A model generated the notes under the pieces. It did no database searches, had not been told where the DNA came from, and was given only the letters and a program-made list of their open reading frames with translations. From the NCBI GenBank assembly GCA_047495785.1, contig JBLDXI010000032.1:3348001-3412000 (forward strand): 64,000 nt of DNA. Reading direction: 5' to 3'. This document shows, one piece after another, positions 1 to 12,616 of this stretch (position 1 is its first letter; each line of letters begins with the position of its first letter). Made by a program: the position numbers and the translations under genes. This DNA comes from Lepidodermella squamata. Lineage: Eukaryota > Gastrotricha.

Positions 1-3000
1 TCAACGACGCAATCAACATGTTTAGCCAGGTAATATTCGTCAGCCATAAATAGGTCACGAATAGGATAGCAGCCACGAAATTCCTGCCAAGAATCGACCC
101 GCCCGATTCGCAGCGCTTGATACCAGGGTCGTCGATAGACCCGGTTATCGTAGGTTCGGTTACCCAGGTCAGCGATGAAGTGTTGTAGACTGGGTTGAAT
201 TTCTGGGCGTAGGACATCGGGCAGGTCTTCTCGATTCTCTCGCGAGTTGTATCGATTGCCACACCGACAAGATTCCACCATCGCTTGTAGACTACGTCCA
301 TTAGCAGGGAGAAGAAATTGGGCTCTTCCTCGTAACTAGTAGCTAAAGACTGAGGATTCGCCAAGGCGAAAATTGGCGGGGCGAATGTTGCGATTAGCAC
401 CCCATAGAGCAGCAAGAAATGCAGCAAGATTGGCACCTAAAAATTCAAAAAATTACCTAAAAAATCGGGAAATATTCAGTAAACTTACAATTTTACCCAA
501 AGTCACGACAAGAATACCGATCGATTTTGATAGATAGAACACGCGGAATGATTTGATCCAGAAGAGCACGCAAGCTAGGGCGTAGAGTGTTTGAGGAAAA
601 ACATAGTACTCAATCGTAAGCGTATGACGAAGAATAAACGAGCTGACGAGGATAGCTTCAGCTAATAAGTCGAACATCACCGAATTGTAAGACCCGTGTA
701 GCAAGCGGCGAATGGTTTCAGACACGAAGGCTTTTGTATCGGAGCTGTTTTGCTCCAAAAATACCAACAAGTCCAAACCAAAGCTCTGGAAAAGTTTTGA
801 TTTTCAGATTGTCAGCTGAGTGAATAGGACTTACCTCATGCAGGGCGTCACATAGCAAACACAGGGACCAAATAAGGATCGTAAATTCAGTTCTCGTAGC
901 ACCCTCGGGATGTAGAGACGTTGTCAAGATAAATGAAGTAAAAAGCAGTAGAAAAGCGAGTAGAGCACACTATTTAAAAAATCAACCTTAAAAACAATTG
1001 AGGGAAAAAATGAAAAAGTAACGCACCGTATGAAACAGGAATTTGATCATAGGAGACGTATATAAATAGAACCAAGCTTTAGGGAAGAACAGTCGATCTG
1101 GTCCGATTCGATTACAACAACCTTGAAACTCGTATCGTATGCTTGGTTTGACCAGTATAGTTCGTTTCCCGTATAGATTTAGCGCAGTCAGCGTGTGAAT
1201 TTTAACATTCTTGCCACTACCACTTTGGAACTGAATACTGTCGCTTTTGCTCGTCGAGGTTGGATCGCGTTTTTTAATTTCAAAGTCCAGAAGAAAGACG
1301 AGGAACGGAAAGAAGGCAGTGATGTAAATCTAAAGATTAGGAAAATTTTAGATTCAGCCATTTAATCGGGAAATGTCAACGGACCAGCATGGAGCTTGTG
1401 AACGAAGCAATACGACCGTTCCAAATCCTAACCAGCTTTGAAAGAACAGCAGGTTGCTCGGTGAATCGCCTCCGTTTCCCATAGAATGCGATCTCAAGAA
1501 CTGTTCGATTTTGCCAAGTTGGCAAAGCTCGGGTCAATAAATCAGACGCACATTCGGGTCTGGCGTCGTTGCATCGAGAGATTACTTCGATGCTTCGACT
1601 AAGCCATATTCTGTTATGAAAAAATTGAGAGAAAAATCATATATAAAATCCAATAGGCTACACTCACTCGGATTGCTTGGCATAAGGCTCAACTAGGCTG
1701 ATCATATCATTCAGCTGAGCACGATAAGAAAGCTCGTTGAGGAAAATGGACGCCATAAGGGCTGTTCCGATATGATCCCGGCCATCGCGCCACAGATTCA
1801 TCGCGAACTTGTCCTGGTTTAATATCAATTGCATCAAGAAAAGATCGCGGCAACCCCAGACGTAGACATTCTTTTCATTCAACGCCCTCGCGGCCTCGCT
1901 GTCCGACTGAATAGTGAAAGGGTTGGACAGATAGCAGCCAAGCATGTCTGCCAGCAGTTCGCCAATATTGAGTAAAGAAACGTTGCATTTATTCTCGCGA
2001 ATCGACTGTTTCGTCAGCATAGTAGCGAATAGCTGAACACATCGTAGCACCAACAGCTTTTTCGGCTGACGAACTTCCTCTTCACTCGGGTCCATTTTTG
2101 ATATCAGCGTCATGTATAGCTCCTGAATCTTGTGCTGAGTCAAATATTTGTCAAGATAAACCAATTTATAGTCGGTGAATAGCTCGTAGAATTCACTCTG
2201 GCCACAAACTATTGATAGGGACATGAGGTCATCCAAGCGTGACCGCTCCATTTTTCGCATGTCGGTGTGATATTTCTCGATGATATCTTTCGCGACATTG
2301 CTCAAATCCCAACGCCTGGCAAGGTCAAACATTCGATAGACAGCCTCGTCGCGAAATAGATCTGCCTTGAAAATCGCGTTGAGTATAGCCTTATCTAAGG
2401 ATAGCTCTCGCGGGTTCCTCAGATCTACAACAGTGACGAGTTTCCGATTTAGCAGGCAGCTGTAAAGATCGTTGACAATTTCCCATTTTTTCGTTTCTTC
2501 CTCGGGTGTATCATTCCCGCTGAGTTTGGCGAGAACAGGGAAAGCAGGGTGTTTAGTAACCTCAAGGAAGAACTCTTTCGGCGCTGAATCTTCATGCATA
2601 GCTTCTCGCTCGATTCCAACAGGCTTTCGAGTTCGAGATTGCATGTAATTATACGCGTGAGCCAGCAGATCGCCAGCCCCGCCGAATCCAGTCAGGGCAA
2701 CAACAGGAGTAACAGCACCGGGATGCTCCTCTGTCCCTTTCAGGGCTAGATGAATCGTCCGCAGGGTGTTCGGACCGCCACCGACGACGAGTAACACCCT
2801 AGGAATGGATGTATGGGTCAGTTGTTCCCTTGGAGTTTGAGGCGTAGCTTCAAGCCCAAGCGATCGCGTTACGTTAGGAATTTCTCCAGCACTCCGCGAC
2901 GTCTGAATGCGCTCCTCCACCTTCTCCTCGTAGATTTGAGCTTTTTGGGCGATGTAATGCATTAAGGAGGCTCGAAATGCAATCTCCTCCCCGTACCGCT

Positions 3001-3966
3001 CTTCGACACCATTGTCGACGAGTAGGTAGTAATTATGGCCGTAATTAAGGGCCGTCCCGCCCCGCGAGTCGACAAAGTAATCAACAGGTTGCCCCCGCGT
3101 GTCGATTGGTGTCTTTTCCAGGGCGTCGCGGTGGTTGACAATACCCCATGAGGCCACGCCAAGGCAAGTTAACGGAATGTTCAACCGCCTCGCCTTGGCA
3201 CAAGCGTCGCCAACAAGTTTCATCACGCCGTTATTAGACCCACCCGTGACTAGCCACGCATCACCGCTTTCGGCCGCCCTAATCAGGCCGTTATTAAATT
3301 TTTCCGTCAGCCGCTCGTTAACACCGGTGAATTCGAGAGCGGTTCCAGTTACCTCGATCAACAACTGCGGCGGGTCGATGGCCCAGTAATCAGGGCTCAT
3401 TAAAAGCTCGCAAACTCGCTCCATGTAAAAATCGTCGGTTCGCCCCTTAAGGCGGATGTATTTCGCCGTGGCGCCGTCGACTTCAGCCATGCATTTAGGG
3501 TCGATGAATCGTATCTCGCCGTAAGAGTTGCACGGTACCTCGACTGATCTAGGCCCCTTGGGATCGTCATCTATAAAAGATTCAGGCTGATGTGAACTCA
3601 GCGGCCGACCACACCAGCAATCAGTTCTAGAAAAAATAGGCTTATGGGAAAGTCTAAATAAAATCTAGAAAAATACTCTTGAAAATTTCTGGTACATTGC
3701 ATGCGTTCGGAGACGTCGAGACGAGCTTTTTCGTATCGTAGACATTTTGTAAGCGTGAAAACTCCGCCGCGTTCGACGAAATCTTCGAAACTTCTCGACG
3801 TTGGTGGATACGCATCGACGACCGTAATTGGCGCTTCAATGTCGCCAGTTGCAAAGGTCACGGTGGGGAGAAGTTGAAGTTCTTCCGGCTAGAAATTCGG
3901 AATATTTTAATAAAAATCCTTAAAATTATACAAATTATCCTTTACCTTTTGTTTCGCTGAAGTCAT
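1..3966 (-). CDS. TRPM-like cation channel A (3' end beyond window)
   Basis: Exons: 3966-3946, 3888-3696, 3570-1668, 1610-1385, 1329-1027, 969-835, 785-489, 436-<1; all junction phases agree. The start is the first in-frame ATG. A SLOG (LSDAT/TRPM MHR1-2) domain begins near residue 85, with LIEVTG, TGGSNNGVMKLVGDA, LLVDNG, VVGGGPNTL and TGFGGAGD. TRPM helical repeats follow, including the LTRALPTWQNRTVLEIAFYG segment just before S1. S1-S6 are spread over exons 5-8; S4 contains ALACVLFWIKSFRVFYL. The pore loop reads WWNLVGVAIDTTRE near residue 1085, so the usual FGE/FGQ filter is absent. S6 ends NMLIAS at the window edge, so the TRP box is not seen. The Cys-rich CxCG segment typical before the SLOG is missing. 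It diverges head-to-head from gene B. The S3-S4 region is one exon here, whereas paralogues B and C have an intron there. By family it is a plasma-membrane or organelle cation channel; ligand and ion selectivity are unknown. Confidence 0.88.
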
Positions 3967-5627
3967 AATTTCGCTGAATTATCCAGATTTAAAAACTCAA
4001 GTTGTTTGCACCATTCCTCGAAGAGATAAAACCTCAATTTTAGGAAATAACATCTAAAAAAGGCATAAAAAAATCTTTAAAAAAACATAGATTAATACCT
4101 TGGAGATGGCGCGGTTGATTAATGGCCATTTTTTGCTGGGCTCTAGCTTCATCTGAGCAGTATGTATGCATGTGCTTAATTTGGTCAAGTAAAAGGCACG
4201 CATTATGCTCAAGTATATTATGCAGAGTTAACACCCTTGATGTTCACGTAAAGTACCGCTCGCCTGTAATAAATACATATATATATGCGATAGTGAATGT
4301 GTAGGAGAAGAGCATGTATACAGGCATCTGTAACGGTTGTTGTTTTTTACCTACGGAGAAAGATCGTAAATCATCGCAGCAGAGTAGTAATGCATTCTAC
4401 TTTTTGCTGTTGTAATATACTGAGACACGAGGCAGCATTAAGGCAGCTTGGTCCATTCTTACCTCTTCTACCGTGCATGGCAAAGTGAAGAACTTATCGC
4501 ATGTTTTCCCGTCTCTGTAAAAGTGTTAGGCCTTTCATGCATATAGAATAACGCGCATTTTTGTAATATAAATGAATAGTGAGTGCTATAGTATAGGACA
4601 CGTAGCCAGGCGCATAGAAGACTGACCACTGCGTCGCATTATATATGGCCTATATATTGCCGCGCGGGCTGTGCTGTGTTTGTGCGACAGCAGCAGCAAA
4701 CAACAAACAACGCGATCGACGCGCATGTCGAGTTTTATATTGCAGCACTATTATTAGCAATTGATAAATATAAATAATGCAACTAATAATAAAGTATAAC
4801 TATACTGCCGTATCCGTATCTGAAAAATAATATAACCATTAGCTTCGCTTCCGATAAACTTCGGCAATAAAAATGGTATGCGTTTTCGAGGTAAATAAAT
4901 AAATAAAGCTTGTCATAACGAGACATCGGGAAAATTAAAAAAAAATGAATAAAAATCCGAATAAACCAAATGATGTGAAATAAACACCCTTATCGGCTTT
5001 GAAATCGTTATTTTAATCACGCCGCATGAAAAAGGTCCCTATACTTCCTGACGTGTCATACATTTGGGACAATTTTTTCAACGACAGTTATACATTATAC
5101 AACTTGGTGAGCCAGCGTGCCTCCTTTCTTTTATCTCGGGAGCGGTTGATTTTACCGTAAATTTTATTTGAGGGCTTTTCGACGATTCTCAAGCATGGCT
5201 CGCTCATAAAACTTGTCGACTATAATAATAAACAAACTGGTTTATAATATCGCGGGCTGTACGGATTTGCCTAGAATGGCGGAAAGGGAAATGTTGTACT
5301 GAAAAAGCTGGTGGTCCTGTGATCAGGTACGCGACTGACTTGGCGGAGATGATGCAAAAATGTAGTTTTTTCGCCATTTGTTTCTATTCTAGGCAAATCG
5401 CCCAACCCGCTGAATGATACGTGCTGCTTTCATTCCAGTTTCCGAAAATCTGTGGTCTATCATTTTTTGACATCTCAAGTAACCGGGTTTTCCATTCACG
5501 CCGTGCAAAATGAATAGCAAATAGGTGATATCATGCTCCTGTTGCGAGGCGCCTAGCAACGCCGCTGATTGAAAGAATGAAAAAGGGACTCACCTCGTAG
5601 TTCTAACGTTTTCATCCATCAGAAAAC
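3967..5627. other. Intergenic region between divergent TRPM genes A and B
   Basis: It separates two divergently transcribed channel genes and so probably holds both promoters. I see no convincing coding sequence. It contains an inverted repeat at 5252-5410 (listed separately) and otherwise AT-rich unique-looking sequence. Confidence 0.5.
5252..5410. repeat. Imperfect inverted repeat / hairpin
   Basis: The left arm (about 5252-5277) contains GATTTGCCTAGAAT. The right arm (about 5386-5410) contains the reverse complement ATTCTAGGCAAATC, and the match extends to GCGGG at the outer ends. The spacer is about 105 nt. It could be a small MITE or a transcribed hairpin; no target-site duplication was recognised. 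Confidence 0.5.
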
Positions 5628-8600
5628 ATGTCGTTTGCAATTTCGCTAGAGCAAATTGCTACTGGCAAAGATTTTGATTCGGCTTCGAAAACAGGCGATT
5701 CGACGTCCTACGACGAGAATCCTTACCAATGGCTTGAGAACACGAACAAATTCATCGAGGAAAACAACGACCTGTTCAGCGTTCCTCATGCGTGTCAATA
5801 TTTCGAATGCGCGCTCGAAAACGATGCCGATCGGATAAAGAACAAAATTGAAACGTTAATTTTTATTATTTTAATCCAACTTAATTATTGACATTTTTTG
5901 AACAGTGGATGTTGCTTATTTTGCGGGCGAAGTCCGGCGAAACACAGCGCCTGCTTCGAATTTACTACGGCATCTCCACCAACACCTTGGAAGTTCAAAG
6001 ACGCAAAAGATGCTGGGAAACTTCGAGATGGTCGCTTGATTTCGAGCCTTAGATACGACCCGTAAGCTTTTTATTTTCTCCGAAATTTATCAAAATTCAT
6101 CGTCCATTTAATTTGAAGAAATACGTGCCGCCGTTGTGGGCTGAAGCAGAAGAGACACTTCAAGAAGTCGAAGGATGCGCCTCAAAAGAAGGCCCATTGT
6201 GCCGAGTTGATGTTCTACGACCCTTACAATGAAGAGGCGACCGATAACATCTCGAAATTTCTACACATTCGAGGCGATTATTTCGATGGGAAGGATCCAA
6301 GGTACAAAACCGCGATTTGCACCATTCTGTTGGATGAGAAATATTGGGACATGCCTTACCCTCGTTTGTTGATCGAGATAACAGGCGGAACATCGATTGA
6401 CCTGATCGATCAGCCGGTTATCAAAGGCCTGAAACAGGGTATCGTAACGGCGGCCCAACAGGCAGATGCTTGGATTGTTACCTGCGGAACTGATTGCGGT
6501 GTCATGAAGATGATTGGCGACGAGGTAGATCGGCTTCGAAGGTTGGAAAAGCCTATCCCTTGCTTAGGCATTGTCCCGTGGGGTATTATCGATAACCGAA
6601 GTGATTTGCGGCCTGTTGAGAACAATGACTACGAGCCTTACGTCTATAAAGTCGACAGCAGTGAGAAGCCTTTGAAGGAATCTCTCAACAAAGGTCATAC
6701 CCATTTCCTATTCATCGATAATGGGAAGGTTGGTATTTACGGTGATGAGACAAGTTTCAGGTCGAAGTTGTTGAGTCACATTTCCGACGATGAGCGAGTT
6801 AGGGATGATAGAGGTGAAGGCATTTCTACGGTGACTATAGTCCTCGGAGGAGGTATGAGCACTCTCGAGACGATTCGCAGGTGTTTCACTGGGAAACACT
6901 TGAACCCTGTCGTCATTGTTTACGGCTTTGGTGGAACAGCTGACGTAGTAGCAGATGCTTATAACTGGGTGATCAAACATGCGTAAGTTTCGTTAAATAA
7001 TTCCAAATTATTCTTCAATATTCGAATTTATTTAGTTTTGACGAATCGGAAGAAGAGCGTATCCAAGCATGTCGCGATCCTGAACTTCGGAAATTTATTC
7101 TATCGAAAAATGATTTGGCGAAACACATCACTGGTACAGGAGAGGCAAGAGAAAAGTCGGAGAAGGAGGTCCTTGACCTAGTTATACTGGTTGTCAAATG
7201 CGCTGTTAATTTTGACCTGGTTTGTTTATTGAACCTTTTCCAAATTTGTTGTGCCAGGTGTGTAACCTAAACTAAAGGTTCCAGCACTAGATTTGCCCTG
7301 ATAGGACAAAGCTAAAATAGCTAAAATTCCGGAGTCTATGAGGGCTCCATAATCGATCAAGAAAGGAATACGACAAATCATTAAGAATCCCAATTTAATA
7401 CCAGGAAGCTCAAATTCAAAGCTGGAACCTCAATTTTAGTGGTTCAAATATTCGGAGCCTCACTTAATTTATCTCATTTATCTGTTCTATTTTTAGCTGA
7501 GCGTGGTCAATGCGCTAGGCCAAGATGCCGAGAGTGGGACAGCTCTTAAAATAGCGATTCTTAAGGCTGCATTCAAGGACGATATCTTCAAGCCTGAGGA
7601 GCCAGAGGTGGAAGAGGCAGGAAAGAAAAAGCTGAAACGGTCCAACAGTAGCGTAGAATTTAAGAAACGAGAAATGGAACCACCATCGGCCATAACCCAG
7701 CTCGAATTCACGCGGCTCTGGGACACGCCATCGCTAGCTCAGGAAATCATCAACAACGATTTTCGAAGCAGTAAAACGCTGAAAAAGCGAGATGCCAAGC
7801 CAGACCTAGCCATTCTAACCCACGAAACGTTCAAAAGTGGCCAGGCCAAATTTGTTTCGCTACTGCTCGACTCGGGCGCTGTTAACGCTGATGCCTTCAT
7901 GAACGCGCAGAATGTGGCGGAAATTTACAAAAAAGTATTTTACTTGAAAATTTCAATTTTTTTTAATTAATAAAAAATTTAGATTTTCAAAAAATCCGAT
8001 AACAAACCGATTGCGTTATTGCGATTTGTTGTCAACTGGAAACCTTCGAAGCCGTTCACCTACGATACCTTCAACGAAATCGGAGACTTTTTCGCCGGCA
8101 ATCTCAAGTGCTTCATCCTCAATATTTTCACAGAAACGCCTGAATACCAAGAATTTATCGAGACATCATTCGATTATCGATACCCCGATGTTCCAAATGC
8201 GCTGAAGCCGCATCGAAACAACTACCGAGATGTATTTTTGCTTCAATTAGCCATGGCCCATAACGACTTGGCTGTCTACTTGTGGCGAAATGGCAAGGAC
8301 CTAACGGCAACTGCGTTAATGGCTTCGATATTTCTTGGCGAGATGAGCGATTTTGCGGCTAGTTTCCGGAAATCAAACGCGTTTGCCTTGTCGCAAATCT
8401 ACAAGGAACAGTCTGAGGTCTGGGAAAAACGAGCTATTGGCGTTATGAATGAGATCGATGAGCGATATTCTGCCCATGTTGACATGATGCTGACTCGGAG
8501 ACTTCGAACCTGGCAAGAACATTCCATACTAGAGGTCGCTTTCTATGGAGATCGGAAATCATTCGTGGAGCAACCAACATTCCAGACGAAGCTCAAACAA

Positions 8601-10503
8601 ATTTGGCATGGGCAAATCGCTCAGATGAAAACTCCGATTTTGGTTAGAAAAATCAATTTTTAATCCACCTTAATTTTTAAATTAATGATTATTTTAGATC
8701 TATTTGGCTGCATTTTTCCCGCTGCTCGTTCTAGCACTCGATTTTGAGCCTGTTGTTCCGTTCAAAACTCGGCGCAAAATCGTTTTCATCTCAGATTCCG
8801 ACATTATGGTAATACCTGATGAGGATGAAGTCAAGCTGTCGTTTTGCGAGAAGATAAAATATCTCTACATGGCGCCGATGATAAAATTCATGTTCTACCT
8901 GATCGCAATAGCTTTCTTCCTCGTCTTCTTCAGCGCATTCATCCTAAGGGGCTATCTGGATCCGACAGGGCCTGACTGGTTTGAAGTCGTTGTGCTGATC
9001 TGGTCAGCTGGGATGCTGATTGATTATTTCCACGCGTACTACGCCGGCGATATTCGAATAGTTCACGAAATGAAAAAGCGGGGCGTGCCGAGAAAGGAGA
9101 GTTGGAAGTTGTTCTGGAGCACCTGCGTCATGGATCGAGCTTTCAACTTCACGGCGGGTTGGTCGGGCATCGATTTCTACAATGGTCTCATCCCAGCTTT
9201 AATCGGAATTCTTCTAATCTGCTCCCTTGTTATGAGGTATTTAGTCGAGATTTAGCATTTCCGAGTCAATGGTTCCATGTTGTTTAGGTTCACACTATCT
9301 CCAGAACAATACGTGTATCCTCGCACAACCTACGTTTTGTCTTGTCTCCTCTTCTGGATAAGGTCATTCATTAATTTCTATGCTTTCGATCAAATTGGGG
9401 CGATTGTCGCCACCATAGCAGAGCTGGTAATTGTTCTAAAAGTTGCCCTAATTTTTTGAAAAAATTTAATTCTAGTTGCCGCTTCTGATCTCGTTCTTTT
9501 CGATCTACTTCATGATTCTCGGATCTTTCGCTGTCCCAATTTACGCCTTAATGGCCCCAGTTACCGTGGATGACCCTAGCACAGGAAGTATCGCCGACCT
9601 CTTCCGAAATCAACAACCGAAATACAACGGCGTCGAGAGTTTCTTCCAACTGATTTCACGCGTCATTTATAACCGCTACTGGAATTTGGTCGGGTTTGAT
9701 ATGGACAATGCTAGGAGTGCCGTTGAAGGGGCGTGTCCTGATTACAAGAATACGTCAATCACATCGACGCCGATTTTCGATACGGACGGAACCTGCGATC
9801 ACGAGTTCAATTTCGTGGCTATTATCCTATTCGTCATCTACATTATGATGACCAACATTGTTTGGATGAATGTTCTTATTGCCTCGTAAGTTGAGATAAT
9901 TCAAAAGAAATCTTCGATTATTCGATAATTTTATCATATAGGCTGTCGCAAAAGGTGGAAGAAGTGGGGGATGAAGCTGAGAAAATTTCGAAATTTAATC
10001 TGCTGAAAGTTACGAGAACCTCGCATTATCGCTGCATCTTGCCTCCACCATTCAGCTTCTTCGAAATTTTGATCCGGCTCTTTATCCTTGTTGGGGCTAA
10101 AGAACCAATGGGTCCTGGTCCTGACAATGACTTTGGTGAATAATAGATTATTTTTAGTAATCTTTAGCTTTTTTATATTATTTTTTTCTCTTCAGTTAAA
10201 ACCCTCCCCAGCGATATGCAGCTTAATGTTGACGAAATTGAACGTGACGTGGCTGACATAGTTTTGGCTGAAGAAAAAGCTAAAAAAGCGGCGAGCGAAC
10301 CGGCGAAGGCGAAGAAGAAAGCAAAACCTCTGCGTCAACACGTCGAGGCCGTTGAGGCTAGAATCATGAAGCGACTGATGAGCAATACGTTAAGGCGGCT
10401 GAACAGGCGAGCAACTATTGATGATTCAGATGCAGTTACGGACCTGCAGAACAGCAGTGAAGATCAAGGCAAATGGGCAGAATCAAAATCGAGGAAAAAC
10501 TAG
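5628..10503 (+). CDS. TRPM-like cation channel B
   Basis: Eleven exons: 5628-5854, 5906-6061, 6119-6982, 7036-7219, 7497-7934, 7983-8642, 8698-9236, 9288-9426, 9476-9885, 9942-10135, 10196-10503. They give 1,372 aa. Two Cys motifs, CCLFCGR (about residue 77) and CRRCG (about 131), precede the SLOG domain, as in the TRPM N-terminus. SLOG (about 140-420) has LIEITGG, TCGTDCGVMKMIGDE, LGGGMSTLE and YGFGGTAD. Helical repeats and LTRRLRTWQ follow, then S1 (FMFYLIAIAFFLVFF) to S6 (MTNIVWMNVLIAS). The pore is YWNLVGFDMDNARSAVEG with no FGE/Q filter. The TRP-box region ends CILPPPFSFFEI. The C-terminus is a Lys/Glu-rich, probably helical tail of about 140 residues without NUDT9-H or kinase. AATAAA lies at 10564. 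The 277-nt intron 4 is the longest in the gene. Confidence 0.9.
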
Positions 10504-11363
10504 AACTCACGGAAATAGGTTAACATATTAGAACGACAAATGTGCGTCATTTAGATTACGGCGAATAAAAAAATTCTCTCCGCCAACAACACTTTGTGAA
10601 TTTGATGACGTATATGTCGCTTTTGATAACATTCCTATGTTACGTGCACGAGTTTAACCTAGTTCAGGCTTAGCCCGTCTTGCGGCTAATAGCGGGACTG
10701 GATCGCGTAGAACTTTCTCAACGTGCAAAAGTCGTGGCTCGGTGGCCTATTGGTTTCAAGCCGTTAACACGCTGTGTTACGGCAATTCTCCGGTTTTTTC
10801 GTGGATAAACAACAAGCTTGTGCGGAGGTGAGCCATAAGCCGCAATACTGGAAGAATGAAAAAAAATACGCCTTGAAGCCGAATTGAGCATTTTTTCAAG
10901 CTAATTGAACTCAATGCCTAGACAGGTTTTTATGTCAAGAGTTCAAATAGCGCTCGAACTGTCCGAATAGCCTATTTAACTCTTTTGATCGCAACGTCGG
11001 CTATTAAACACAGACATTTTTACAGCGAACACGTAAATGAGTTTACGAAACTGTACTCCAAAAATACCGCATTAGAAGCATTTGAAGCGCCATTTTTAGC
11101 TCGAATTTTAATGTATTCAGTCTGGCCATAGTTTCATTTTCGATCTGTTGAGACAACAAAATATACCGCTTATTTTTTCGCGATGTAGTAAAACCCTATA
11201 GTCTGGATGAGGCATAAAATTCAGTTCACTTTTATTATAAACACGAAAATACGTTTTTCATTCTACAAATAGCACGACATCTCAGCGTTTTTTTACCTGG
11301 TGTGTAAATTGTCTATTTTAATTTTATATAGGCTACGTTATTCATCTATTCACACAGAGGAAA
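10504..11363. other. Intergenic region, no gene recognised
   Basis: It holds the 3' flank of TRPM B (AATAAA at 10564-10569) and the 5' flank of the dehydrogenase gene. I see no coding signal or clear repeat. Confidence 0.5.
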
Positions 11364-12452
11364 ATGATTACAGCACTCGCCGAGAAATGCCTTTTCCCAG
11401 AAACAGTGACTTCTGACATCGAATACCTTCTGGCCGCTCTTGTCCCAATTGTCATTTATCTCCTGATTCGAGGACGGTTGGCGACGTCAAATGACGGTGA
11501 CTCAACAAATCAAACGATTGAAATACGGTCGAGAACTAATGTGGTGTTGATAACTGGAGCCGATACTGGATTCGGCTCGATGCTAGCCGTTTTTCTCGTC
11601 AAACGCGGCTACTGCGTTTTCGCAACTTGTCTGAATGCTGAAAAATCAGCTGCCACGCCCCAGTTTCTCGAGTTGAAACGGAAACATCCAGAAAATTTTC
11701 ATGTCATTCAAATGGATGTGACTAGCGATAAACAAGTTGCTGATGCAATGTTGAAGGTCTCAAATTGGCTTGAAATCAACCCTTCCTACCACCTCCACGC
11801 TGTGGTGAATAACGCCGGGATCACCTATCCTATGGTCCCGTTGGAGCTGCTATCCATGCCTTCTTTCACGAATGTCATGGATATCAATGTTTTCGGCGTT
11901 GTTCGCGTGATGAAGGCCTTCCTACCACTGCTAAGGGGTGTCGAGGGCAGCCGAATCGTTATCATGGGTAGTCTAGCCGGTGAACTGACTTGCCCGATGA
12001 TGTCGGCATATTGCGCCTCGAAATGGGCCCTACTCGCCATAGCAGACACCCTACGCTACGAACTCAGCCGCTTCGGCATTGGCGTTTCAACAATTCTGCC
12101 TGATTTGTACAAAACACAGCTAGTTCTAAACAAAACCCTTCTTCATTCATCGCTAGATAAGGAGGTTGAAAAAATGGACCATACGGTTCTCGACGCTTAC
12201 GGCGGGGAACACGGCGTTCATCTTATGAAGCAGTTCGTCGATGCGATGGAGACGAATGCGAATCCTAATCTACTCCCGGTGATCAAAGCAATGCTGCATG
12301 CGGTTTGCTCGCGCCATCCTAAAAGGCGCTATTATCCTATAAGTTGGACTTCAAGTATCTTCACGACTTTTGCAAAGTGGTTCCCGTCTATGCTTGATGT
12401 TCTAGTGGCCAAAGGCCTCGAATTTGTCGATAAGCCTAGCATCAAGACTTGA
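11364..12452 (+). CDS. Membrane-anchored short-chain dehydrogenase/reductase (retinol/17-beta-HSD type)
   Basis: Intronless, 362 aa. Residues about 22-37 form one N-terminal hydrophobic anchor (LLAALVPIVIYLLI). A Rossmann fold follows, with TGADTGFG (the TGxxxGxG cofactor motif), the structural NNAG, the catalytic Ser in IVIMGSLAG and the YxxxK pair in YCASKWAL. Length, anchor and the C-terminal basic/aromatic region fit the SDR9C branch (retinol dehydrogenase and 17-beta-hydroxysteroid dehydrogenase types 2/6), which oxidise or reduce retinoids or steroids with NAD(P) at the ER membrane. The exact substrate cannot be read from sequence. The gene lies convergent with TRPM C, whose stop codon is only about 165 nt away. 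The absence of introns, amid intron-rich neighbours, may reflect retroposition or intron loss. Confidence 0.88.
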   Translation: MITALAEKCLFPETVTSDIEYLLAALVPIVIYLLIRGRLATSNDGDSTNQTIEIRSRTNVVLITGADTGFGSMLAVFLVKRGYCVFATCLNAEKSAATPQFLELKRKHPENFHVIQMDVTSDKQVADAMLKVSNWLEINPSYHLHAVVNNAGITYPMVPLELLSMPSFTNVMDINVFGVVRVMKAFLPLLRGVEGSRIVIMGSLAGELTCPMMSAYCASKWALLAIADTLRYELSRFGIGVSTILPDLYKTQLVLNKTLLHSSLDKEVEKMDHTVLDAYGGEHGVHLMKQFVDAMETNANPNLLPVIKAMLHAVCSRHPKRRYYPISWTSSIFTTFAKWFPSMLDVLVAKGLEFVDKPSIKT

Positions 12453-12616
12453 GATGACTGTGTTTAATGGACAATTTTTTTCATATTATTATTTACAACG
12501 GAGTAAGAAATTATTGCGACAAACAGGGTGAGTAATCGACGGCTTTCAACAACAGTTTTTAGTTATGATAATTTTTTAATCCTAACACCGCGACGATTTC
12601 AAATAAATAAAACTAG

